Assembly: GCF_027595985.1 (NCBI RefSeq)
Contig: NC_073303.1
Span: 25,844,565-25,908,564 of the forward strand
Reading direction: 5' to 3'
Source: Sorex araneus
Taxonomy: Eukaryota > Chordata > Mammalia > Eulipotyphla > Soricidae
DNA: 64,000 bases
In this document: positions 34,365 to 44,536 of the stretch, piece by piece
Position numbering within the stretch: the stretch's first letter is position 1
How the letters are laid out: each line of letters opens with the position of its first letter
Made by a program: the position numbers and the translations under genes
The notes under the pieces: generated by a model
Told to the model about the DNA's origin: nothing
The model's input: only the letters and a program-made list of their open reading frames with translations
Database searches by the model: none

Positions 34365-34680
34365 TTGGGGTTTGGTTGGGGGCCACACCTGTCAGTGCTC
34401 AGGTGCTACTCCAAGCTCAGTGCTTAGGACGTGCTCCAGGTGGTGCCCAGGGGACTGTGAAGGGTGCGTGGGCAAGCACCTTAGCTGCTGTACTGTCTCT
34501 CCAGCCCTTCGCGATGATTTCCTGGGGCCAGATAGTACAGTGGGTTGCGCTCGCCTTGCATGGACCAAATTTGAGCCCTGACACCTCCTATGGTCTCCCA
34601 AGCCGTGCCAGGGGTGATCCCTGAGCTCAGAGACAGGAGTAAACTCTGAGCACTGCCCGGTGTGGGTCCCCCCAAAACAG
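34365..34680. mobile_element. Two decayed SINE-A copies
   Basis: Minus copy at about 34370-34506, plus copy at about 34525-34678 ending GGTGTGGGTCCCCCC. The following 34,690-35,150 has an ATT run at about 34842-34862 and nothing else recognised. Confidence 0.7.
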
Positions 34681-35163
34681 AGCTCCTCTACTTTAACGTG
34701 GAGACCACTAATTCTCCCATTTGGTATCTAGAATCTCGACTTCTTGTGCCTGGCTGGTTTGTGTTACTTTCTGCTGATTGTTCGCTTCTTGTCCTGCTCT
34801 CTTTCCTGGCCATCTCAAATCCCAGGCCCGACCTAATACTTCTATTATTATTATTATTATTTTTAGAGCTTTGTTATTAGCTCTGTGCTCTGCCCCTGAG
34901 CCACATCCGTGGCTGCACTGAGGAATCTGAATCTCACTTCCCACCCCTGAAATCTGTACCATGCACACTCGCAGCTTTGTCTCGTGAGAGTTTAGCCTGT
35001 ACTGAAGTTCCTTGTGATAGAGTTTTGGAGACTGGCAGAAGAACTTTAATAGCAGAATGCATAAAAGTTTCAAGAGGGCAAGACTCTGGCCTGCCTTGTT
35101 TTGTGCCAGAGAGTGAGGTCCTAGCACGATATCTGACAATAACAAGAGTGAAAAAAAAAATTA

Positions 35164-35520
35164 GGGGCTGGAGCAATAGCACAGCGGGTAGGGCGTTTGC
35201 CCTGCACGCGGCCGACTCGGGTTCGATTCTCAGCATCCCATATGGTCCCCTGAGCACCGCCAGGGATAAGTTCTGAGTGCAGAGCCAGGAGTAACCCCTG
35301 TGCAACACCAGGTGTGACCCAAAAAGGAAAAAAAAAATGATTGAACAAACCAATGGACTTGGGGCCAGAGAGATAGTACAGTGAGTAGGGCATTTGCCTT
35401 GCACACAGCTCTCCTGGGTTCCATCCACAGCATCCCATATGGTTCCCCAGGCACTGCCCTGAGAGTAGAGCCAGAATTAACCCCTGAGCATTGCTGGGTG
35501 TGCCCCCTCCCCCAAAAAAT
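35164..35520 (+). mobile_element. Two SINE-A copies in tandem
   Basis: Copies at about 35164-35335 (near consensus) and 35362-35520 (older, CCCCCTCCCCCAAAAAAT tail). Confidence 0.85.
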
Positions 35521-35546
35521 GTCAATGGACATGAGTTTCAGTCTTC

Positions 35547-36120
35547 TTAAGATGCATCACTTCAGTAGCACAGCGGGTAAGGCGTTTGCCTTGCAAGCGG
35601 CCGACCCGGGTTCAATTCCCAGCATCCCATATGGTCCCCTGAGCACCGCCAGGGGTGATTCCTGAGTGCAGAGCCGGGAGTAACCCCTGTGCATTGCCAG
35701 GTGTGACCCAAAAAGCAAAAAAAAAAAAGATGCATCACTTCTTGGGGCTGGAGCAATAGCACAGCGGGTAGGGCATTTGCCTTGCATGCAGCTGACCTGG
35801 GTCAATTCCCAGCATCCCATATGGTCCCCCGAGCACCACCAAGAGGAATTCCTGAGTGCAGAGCCAGGACTAACCCCTGTGCATTGCTGGGTGTGACCCA
35901 AAAAGCAAAAAAAAAAAAAAAAAGGATGCATCACTTCTTTTGCGGGGAGAGGTCATGTCTAGCAGTGCTCAGGAGCAACTCCCAGCTCTGTACTTGGGGA
36001 ATCACTGCTGGCTGTGTTCAGGGACCCAAGTGATGCCGGGGATCAAACTTGGGCCTCCCCTATACGAAGTATGCACTCAGCCTGTTGAACCGTCTCTCTG
36101 ACCCTTAAGATGCATCACTT
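35547..36120. mobile_element. Three SINE-A insertions at one reused target site
   Basis: GATGCATCACTT occurs four times, at 35551, 35729, 35925 and 36109, bracketing three elements: a plus-strand copy lacking its first bases (35564-35727), a full plus-strand copy (35744-35924) and an older minus-strand copy (35940-36104). The outermost repeats share TTAAGATGCATCACTT, the original duplication of the old element. Confidence 0.92.
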
Positions 36121-36828
36121 TTAGGCCGTGTGACGACAGGTCATTCGTTACAGAACTTGTTCATCCAGGAATCCGTTTAACAGGCGTTTGTTGCAGGCAT
36201 TCACCGAAGAGTCAGACACTGGGGGGGGGGGGCGCTGTCGGGGACAGGTGCCGCCCTCCCGGCATGGAGTACCCAGTGAGAGAGGGGTCGGAGGAAAGGC
36301 CCGCCAAGGTGTGGCCAGAGGAATCAAGGAGAACTGCCTGGAGGGAGGGGCAAAAGCAGGGGGACCCCTGGACCTCATCAGCCCCACCCAGGAACGGGAG
36401 CTTGGCTTTCCCTGAGTGACCAGAACACAAGATCTGCCTGGAGGGAGACGGGGTGAGACTGTTCTTAGCCGTGTGGGTGGGGGTAAGGGCGCGGGACTTG
36501 GCAACCAAGGGCATGAGCTTCCAGTGACCACTGCGGACTGATTAGCCCGGGGACAGGGTGGAGGTGGGGTCCGAGGGGAGTTCATAGGCAGCGTACACAA
36601 AGGCCTCAGCCTTGCAGTAGCCGTGAGGGAGGGCAAGAAGAATAGCGAGTGAGTCAGCCTGAGCGGGGGAAGGAGAGAGCCAGCCACCGAGACCCCAGAC
36701 CTGTCTCAGGGGAACAGCCCTGTGGGTCAGCAGCGGGCAAGGGGTCAACAGCGGGCACAGCATCATTTCCTGAGACTCTGGGCAAGGTATTGCCCTCTCT
36801 GAGGCCCCACTGCTCCCCATCTCAGGAT
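36121..36828. other. Unique intergenic DNA
   Basis: No exon or repeat recognised; a 10-bp G run lies at about 36222-36231. Open frames here have no family resemblance. Confidence 0.4.
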
Positions 36829-37084
36829 GGACTGGAGCGATAGCACAGCGGTAAGGCGTTTGCCTTGCATAGGGCCGACCCGGGTTCGATTCCTCCGTCC
36901 CTCTTGGAGAGTCCAGTAAGCTACCAAGAGTATCCTGTCCGCATGGTAGAGCCTGGCAAGCTCCCCGTGGCATATTCGATATGCAAAAAACAGTAACAAG
37001 AAGTCTCACAATGGAGGCGCTACTGGTACCTGCTCGAGCAAATCAATGAGCAACGGGATTACAGTGATACAGTGATGCAGTGAT
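36829..37084 (+). mobile_element. SINE-B with ACAGTGAT tail repeats
   Basis: Plus-strand copy with GACTGGAGCGATAGCACAGC head, GATTCCTCCGTCCCTCTTGG junction and a tail of three ACAGTGAT/GCAGTGAT units. Confidence 0.9.
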
Positions 37085-37094
37085 TTATTTTTGG

Positions 37095-37432
37095 GGGTTT
37101 GGGGCCACACCCAGCAATGCTCAGGGGTTACTGCTGGCTCTGTATTCAGGAATCACTCCAGGCAGTGCTTGGGGGACCATATGGAATGGCGGGGATCAAA
37201 CCTAGGTCATCTGCATGCAAGGAAAGCGCCCTACCCACTGGGCTATCATTCTGGTCCCCACCCAAAGGTATTTTTATGTCTTGTTTTAGGTCACCTCCAG
37301 CAGAACACAGTACTCCTGGCTTTGTGCTCAGGGCTGGCAGTGATTGAAGGATCATATGTCATGCCAGGGATTGAATCGGGGTTGGCTGTGTGCAAGGTAA
37401 ACACCTTCACCCCTGCATTATCTTTGGGCGTT
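37095..37432 (-). mobile_element. Two SINE-A copies
   Basis: Copies at about 37100-37258 and 37270-37432; the second is older and shortened. Confidence 0.8.
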
Positions 37433-37442
37433 TGATAACTTC

Positions 37443-37888
37443 TGGAGAGGGGTTCGGAATGATAGCACAGCGGGTAGGACATTTGCCTTGCAAACGGTCA
37501 ACCCGGCTTCAATCCCTGGCATCCCATGTAGTCCCCTGAGCACCGCCAACAGTGATTGCTAAGTGCAGAGCCAGGAGAAACCCCTGAGCATTGCCGAGTG
37601 TGACCCAAAAAGCTGTCACTGTCACTGTCATCCTATTGCTCATTGACTTGCTCAAGTGGGCACCAGTAACATCTCCACTGTGAGACTTGTTGTTACTGTT
37701 TTTGGCATATCGAATACACCACAGGTAGCTTGCCAGGCTCTGCCATGTAGGCGAGCTACTCTCGATAGCTTGCCGGGATCTCTGAAAGGGGTGGAGGAAT
37801 CGAACCTGGGTCGGCCGCATGCAAGGCAAACGCCCTACCCACTGTACCATTGCTCCAACCCAACCCAAAAAGCTAAAAAAAAAAAACC
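37443..37888. mobile_element. SINE-A interrupted by SINE-B
   Basis: A plus-strand SINE-A (37443-37614) is split at its tail by a minus-strand SINE-B (37615-37862), after which the A tail resumes (to 37887). ACCCAAAAAGCT is duplicated at 37603-37614 and 37863-37874, a 12-bp target duplication. Confidence 0.93.
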
Positions 37889-37919
37889 TACAAAAAACAC
37901 AAGAACTTCTGGAGTGATA

Positions 37920-38090
37920 CTACTAACAGCAGTGGCTTATATGCCAACTACATCCTCCTTACGACAATCCCACAAACACCCCCCTGGGCACGATCACTAT
38001 CTCTGAGCTACCAAGCACAGCCGAACGGAAGTGCAGAGATGACGAAGCTGGACAGAAGTCAGCCGGCCAGCCAGTGGCGGAGCGCCTTCC
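37920..38090 (-). mobile_element. Possible ancient MIR/L2 relic
   Basis: GATGACGAAGCTGGACAGAA and AGCCAGTGGCGGAGC resemble the reversed MIR core; strongly decayed. It lies just beyond the DEF6 cleavage zone. Confidence 0.3.
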
Positions 38091-38199
38091 CGTGAGCCCC
38101 TGCAGCACCCTTCCTCCTGGGACCGGGACCCGCGCAGCTACAGAGCGAGGAAGAAGGGGGACAGCGGTGGCAGCGGCAGCCGGGAGCAGATGTGGCCAC

Positions 38200-38515
38200 G
38201 ATGTAATTCCAAGAGCAGTTTTTATTTGGAAACAGGCCTCCTCGCCCTGGGAGGCGGGGCCCCACGCTGGGCCGCGATTTCTTCTGTCCCAGGGCTGCAG
38301 CCGGGGCCCTCGGGGCTAAGGCGTGGGGTGCAGTCGCAGGGAGCCCAGAGAACCCCCATGCTGTGGATGGAGTCTGACGCTGCACCGAGTGCCACCGGGT
38401 TCCATCTGGGCTGCCTCCTGGGTTGGGGGGGGCCCTCAGGTCCCCCTTCCGCAGGGGCTGACGTCACGCACAGCCCCACTGTGACCGGGCCCTGGCGCGC
38501 CAAAGGCCGAGTGGC
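38200..38515 (-). other. DEF6: DEF6 3' untranslated region
   Basis: Sequence between the stop codon and the expected cleavage zone downstream of the AATAAA at 38226-38221. It is about 310 nt, GC-rich and free of SINEs, in contrast to the flanking intergenic DNA. The exact cleavage site is inferred. Confidence 0.75.
38221..38226 (-). terminator. DEF6: DEF6 polyadenylation signal AATAAA
   Basis: A canonical AATAAA on the minus strand, followed by AACTGCTCTTGGAATTACA and then a G/T-containing stretch (CATCGTGGCC). It lies 290 nt after the stop codon and is the only canonical signal in the first 300 nt downstream. Confidence 0.8.
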
Positions 38516-38751
38516 TCACACGGGCTCGTGCTCCGGTGGTGGATCGGGCTGGCCTTCCTGAGCGGCGGGTGCGGGCTGGGCCGCCTCGCTGGCACCGTTG
38601 AGGGGCTTCGGCTGCTGCTCGCTGCTGCTCCGGGAGGGGGTCCTGTCGCCCTGCGAGCCCCAGCGGGTCAGGCGCTTCAGGGAGGAGTCCCGGCGGGCCA
38701 GCAGCGGGGCCTGGAAGCCTGTGAAGGAGCTGCTGGTGGCGGGCCGCTTGT
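38516..38751 (-). CDS. DEF6: DEF6 exon 11, C-terminal tail and stop
   Basis: The exon completes Asp558 and encodes 559-635, from [15 protein letters not shown] to [10 protein letters not shown], then TGA at 38518-38516. The tail has a basic Ser-rich motif ([16 protein letters not shown]) followed by a low-complexity Pro/Ala/Gln-rich end. The extreme C-terminus is about four residues longer than human and is the least conserved part. Confidence 0.94.
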
Positions 38752-41700
38752 CTGAAAGGCCAAGGCGAGTAGGGTCAGGACGACAGGCTGAGGGATTCCG
38801 GCCCTGCAGCTCCACGCTGGCCCCCAGATGTGGAGATACCCCCCTCCCCCGTCCTCCCCCACCCTCCTCAATCCAAGGTCCCACCCAGCTCACCTCCAGG
38901 CTCAATCGGGTGCATGAGCCGGTTCATCTGGACGTTCCAGTGTTTCACGTTGGTGCTGGCCTGGTGCAGCTTCCGCTGGGCAGCCTGTAGGGGCAGGGCA
39001 AGTGCACTGTGTAGGGGCGGGTGGGCCAGAACCCCCACTTCAAGACCCCCTTAGGACCTGACAAAGCCTTAGAACCTCTGGAAAAACACCGCGTGTATGT
39101 TCCAATGAGTTATAGGCACGGAGGTGGCCTCCACTTCCCGGGGACTCGGGGGCCCTGAAGGGTAAGAGAATTAATCCTAATTACAGCTTCTGTGGGTCAG
39201 GCGGTTAAGAGGTGTGAGTACATTTATGATCTCTTTAGCCTTCTGAGCAAGACAAACACATTCCAAGGACGTGAAGTGATTCGTCCTGGGACCCACATGG
39301 ACCCTGTCCAGGACCTCACCACCGTCTCTCTGCAGGGCTCCACCAGGGTGAGAGATGTGGGAACCACAGAGGAACTTGCCCCTTGGGAGATGCGTGCTGA
39401 GAGTAGATAAAGGACCAAACGTGACGGCCTCTCAGTATCTGTACAGCAAACCATAACGCCCAAAAGTAGAGAGAGTTTGGGGGAAATTGTCTGCCACAGA
39501 GGCAGGGGGAGGGTTGGGAAGTGGGGGGGGATGGGGGACCATTGGTGGTGGAGAATGTGCACTGGTGGAGGGATGGGTGTTCCATCATTGTATGGCTGAA
39601 GCTCAAACATGAAAGCTTTGTAACTGGAGCTCACGGTAATTCAATTAAAAAGGAAAAAAGAAAAAAAGAAACTTGCCCTTTCTATGTTACATATTTCTGT
39701 TTGAATTTTCTATAAGAACCAAGTAAGCCAACGAAACAATCAGTATTTAGATGGTGAGAAGGGGCTGGAGTGATAGCATAGCGGGTAGGGCGTTTGCCTT
39801 GCACGCGGCTGACCCGGGTTCGATTCCCAGCATCCAATATGGTCCCCTGAGCAGCGCCAGGGGTAATTCCTGAGTGCAGAGCCAGGAGTGACCCCTGTGC
39901 ATCGCCGGGTGTGACCCAAAAAGAAAAAAAAAAGATGGTGAGAAAACTGCTGCCCAGATTATTATTCATGAGAAAAGTAGCTAAGGGGAGGGGCTGGGGG
40001 ATTGCAACGGGGTTAAGGTGCTTGCCTTGCATCCCACAGACCCTCTTCCATCAAAAACTTAAAAAAACAGGCCAGAACAAAAGGAAAAAAGTGCCAGAGT
40101 GACAGTACAGCGGGTAGGGTGCTTGCCTTGCATATGGCCAACCCAGATTCAATCCCTGGCACCTCAGATGGTCCCTGGCGCCTCTCCAGGACTGATCACT
40201 GAGTGCAGAGCCAGGAATAAGCCTTGACCACTGCCAGGTGTGACCCCCCAAATTGCTTTAAAAAAGGGCAGGACAAGAACAGATGACTAGATAAAGAAAC
40301 TGTGGTACTCCTACACAGTGGAATATTATGCAGCTGTTAGAAAGAATGAAGTTATGAAATTTGCTTATAAATGGATTGGTATAAAGAGTATACTGAGTGA
40401 AATGAGTCAGAAGGAGAGGGACAGGTATAGAATGATGCATTCATTTGTGGGGTATAAAAAATTGTATCTACAGTATGAGATTAATGTCCAAGGTGAGGGT
40501 AAACAGGGGCCAGGAGGACAGGCTAGTGGTTGGAAGCTTGCCACAAGTGTGTGTGTGGGGGGAGCGATAGTACAATGGGTAGGATGTTTGCCTTGCATCT
40601 GGCTGAACCGGGTTTGATCAAAATAAAACAAAAAAGCATATAAAATTTTTTTTTTAAACCTTAAATAAATAAATGAAAAGGGGCTGGAGTGATAGTGCAA
40701 TGACTAGGGCACTTGCCTTGCACACAGCCAATCCAGGTTTAATCCCGGTACTCCATTATAGTCTCTTGAGCCCTGCCAGGAGTGATCTCTGAGCTCAGAG
40801 CCAAGAATAAGCCCTGAGCACCTCTGGTTGTGGCCCAAAACCAAAACCAAAACCAAAACCAAAAACCAACCTTAAAAAAGAGTTTTTCTGGTGTGGACAG
40901 CTGGTGTCCAAGGGGAACAGTTAAAAGAGTGGGGGAGGGGCTTAGAAGGCAGAGAGAGGAAATTTTTGCCCAGATTAATATTAATGAGACTAGTAGCTAA
41001 GAGGAAGGGCTCAGGAGACTGTGCCCGGGTAAAGGATGCCTTGCGCCCCACAGACCCTGTTCCATCCCCGGCACCATGTGCCATCCCTGGAGCACCACCA
41101 GGGGTCAGTGATGAGCACAGTCAAGTTGCTGAGGATGACCCCCATACCCGAACCCAACCAAGCAACCAAGGAAGGGGCAGGGGAGGCAGCCCCCAAGCTG
41201 AGCTCCTGCATGGCAAGCAGTGGAAGGTTCTGATTTGATCCCTGACACCACATGGTCTGAGGGGTGCCACTGGCAGTGATCCTGAGCACAGAGCCAGGAG
41301 TAAGTCTTGAGCACTGCCGGTTGTGACCACCCCCCAAAAAGGAAACAAAAACAGCTGCTCATGCTTCTTCTGTGTTCCTTACTCACTAAACGTCATGCAT
41401 TTTCTCACGGAATCTCTTCATGTTCTCATTGAATCTCAGAGCATCACAACAATGCTCTGAGGGTCCCTTTTCAAGACGGTGGGGTGTGGGGGGCGTTGAA
41501 ACTCAAGGGGATGAAGCCGTTTGCACAGCCCGACCGGGACAGAGCCGGCGCCAGGGTTCTAGCCGCGGCGCTCACCTCCACGTCCTCGTCGGCCCGCTGC
41601 CGGTTCTGCCGCACCTCCTCCAGCTGCCGCTGCGCCTGCTGCAGCGAGCGGCTCTGCAGCGCCATCTCCTCCTGCAGCTCCTGCTTCTCCTGCTGCGCGC

Positions 41701-44496
41701 GCTCGATGTAGCGCTCCTGCTCCTCCTTCAGCAGCAGCAGCTGTTTCAGCTTCTGCTCCTCCTCCTCCAGCAGCCTGCGGGGCGGGCGCGGGGTGAGCGG
41801 CAGCAGGACGAGGGGTGCGGGGGGGGGGTGCGGGAGGAGAAGCCCGTGGGGGGGGGCAGGGGGAGGGGTCCCTACCTGGTCTGGGCCAGGCGCACCGCCT
41901 CCTCGTCGCGCCGCGCTTTCACCTCCAGCTGCAGCGCCTCCTGCAGCCGCTGCTGCATCTGCTCCAGCTCCTGGATGCGCTGCCGCTGCCGGGCGGCTTC
42001 CTCCTTCTTCAGCTCCATCTCGGCCTGCATGGAGGCCCGGGCCTGCGCGGGACACAGACGCAGGATAAAGGGAAAGGGGCGGTGACCCGGACGGCTCCGG
42101 GTCGGATCCCTTTCTGAGAGCCTGTCCAGGTCAGACGCGGCCAGTGGACAGAGGCTACACGGGGTGGTGGTGGGGGAGGAGGATGTGAGGCTCAAGGCTC
42201 AGACTTAATTCTTTGCTTTTTGGGTCACACCCAGCGTTGCACAGGGGTTACTCCTACCTCATGCATTCCTACCTCATTTACTCCTGTCGGTGCTCGACGG
42301 ACCGTGTGGGATGCTGGGAATCGAACCCGGGGTCGGCCGCATGCAAAGCAAACGCCCTACCCACTGTGCTATCACTCCAGCCCCTCAGATATAATTCGTA
42401 TTATTTTGCTGTTGTTGTTATTGGGTGAGGGTATGTGACACCCAGCGATACTCAGGGGTTACTCCTGGCTCTGCACGCAGGGATCACTCCTAGTGATACT
42501 CAGATATGGGATGCCAAGCTTCTAGCTGGGTCCGCAGCGTGCAAGGCCTTCCCATCTGCACTCTCTCTCCAGACCCTGTTCTGTGTTTTTAGATGATAAC
42601 TAAGGTATCGTGTTAATAACTAAAACTGTCTGCTATTTGGAACCTGGCCCATCGCACGGAGTAAACGGCAATTTTTATTAACGGCGATGAAAATCCATAT
42701 AGCTGAGGGGCAGAGGGGTTGAATCAGGGCTGGGGCTGAATCCACGAATCTCGGGCTCCAGACCCAGATTCGAAATCGCTGCGCTTTGACCGGCCTGGTT
42801 GGCCCCCACGTTCGCCCACCTTCCTTCCATCCTGCATTTCCCAAGCTGTTTTCACTGTCAACTTGCATCGAATCTGCTGTAACCTGGGTCCAAACTCACC
42901 GCCTTGGCGGTCTCCAGAGGCTCCTCCTACTCCGAGCCCCGCCTCTAGCCAAGGAGTGGGCAGAGGACTCCAAAAAGTACCCCACGCTCTCTGGTCCTGC
43001 TTCCTAGCCAAGGTCCTGCGCCCGTCACTTCTTCTTTACCCAACAGGTGCCGCCCAGAGATGGGCGCTGATGCCACATACATTTTTCTGAGCTCCTTACA
43101 AGTCCTTAATTCCAAGGCCCACCTTCAACCCTTCCCCTCCCCAGGCCCCGCCCCAGACACGCCCCTAAAAACTTGGGCTCCGCCCCCAAAACGCCCACAA
43201 ACAGCATAGGTGCGCCCTGGAAGCCCAGGTCCCGCCCCCAACACGCCCCTAAGCAACCATGGTCCGCCCCGGAAACGCCCACAGGCGCTCTCTGGAAGCC
43301 CAGGCCACGCCCCCGCCCCGCCCGCCCCGCCAAGGCCCCGCCCCCAGACCGCCCGCACCTGCTCGGCCTCCCGCAGCTGTCCTTCCAGCGCCTGCTGCAG
43401 CTCGCGGTGCTGGCTGCGGCGCCGCTCCTCCTCCTCCTGCAGCAGGCGCTCGGCCTGCCGCTGCGCCTCCTGCAGCAGCTCCAACTCCTGCAGCTTCCGC
43501 TCCTTCTCCTCCTGCAGCTGCTGCAGCCGCACCAGCTCCTCCTCCTTGGCGGCGCGGCGGCGCTCCCGCTGCTCGCGCTGCTCGCGCCGCTTCTGCTTCA
43601 GGTCCTTGTGGAGCGACGACTTGCCCTCAGCCTGCAGCCGGATCGCCGTCTGGATGGCTGCGGAGGCCACACGCGAGAGGGTCAGCAGGAGTCTAGGGGC
43701 TCCGAGTGGGATGCGGTCCCTCGTGGCTCAGGTCCCGTCTCCAGCCTCCGACTGGCCACAGTGTCATTGCAACCGAGAGGTCGCGGAAACCCAGGGGCCG
43801 GCCCGCCAGCACTCACTCACCAGCCGTCCACTCCTGGCGCTGGCGCGTGTCCGAGGCGCTCATCTCGTAGGTGCGGGAGGCCGTCTTCACGCAGAACACG
43901 CAGCGCTTTCCCTCCCGTTCCGGCAGCAACTAGGAGACAGCAGGCGGCGGCCTATGAGCACAGGACACTCGGGGTGCCCCCAGCCCAAACCCCGCCACCC
44001 CCCAACTCTCCCTCTTCCCTGGGCACCTGTGACCTCCTGTAATTTTTGTAGACTTTGCTGGCTAAAGGAGGGTGAAGGCATTTTTGCTTTGGTACTCAGT
44101 GCTCCCCAGACACATCACCACCTAGTCACATCACCACCACTCAGTATGCAGATCCTGCTAAATGTTATGTCCCGGTTTAAGTTATTTGTTATGATCTGCT
44201 ATAATATTGCACAGTTCATGGGAAAGTCCAGGGGCCAGAACAATACCGTGGATAGGGTCCATGCCTTGCACACGGCTAACCCGGGTTCGATCCCTGGCGT
44301 CCTATATGATCCCCCAGCACCACCAGGAGTGATTCCTGAGTGCAGAGCCAGGAGTAACCCCTGAGCACTGCTGGTTGTGGAGAGAGAGACAGAGAGAGAG
44401 AGAGACAGAGAGAGACAAGACAGAGACAGAGAGACAGAGAGAGACAGAGACAGAGAGATAGAGAAAGAAAGGAAAAAGAAAGAAAAGGAAGAAGGA

Positions 44497-44536
<40 letters not shown>

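Noticed and set aside
43173-44364. Long plus-strand frames opposite DEF6 exons 6-7
   Set aside because: Shadow frames of the Glu/Gln/Arg-rich coiled coil; the minus strand has exact splice sites and known protein identity.
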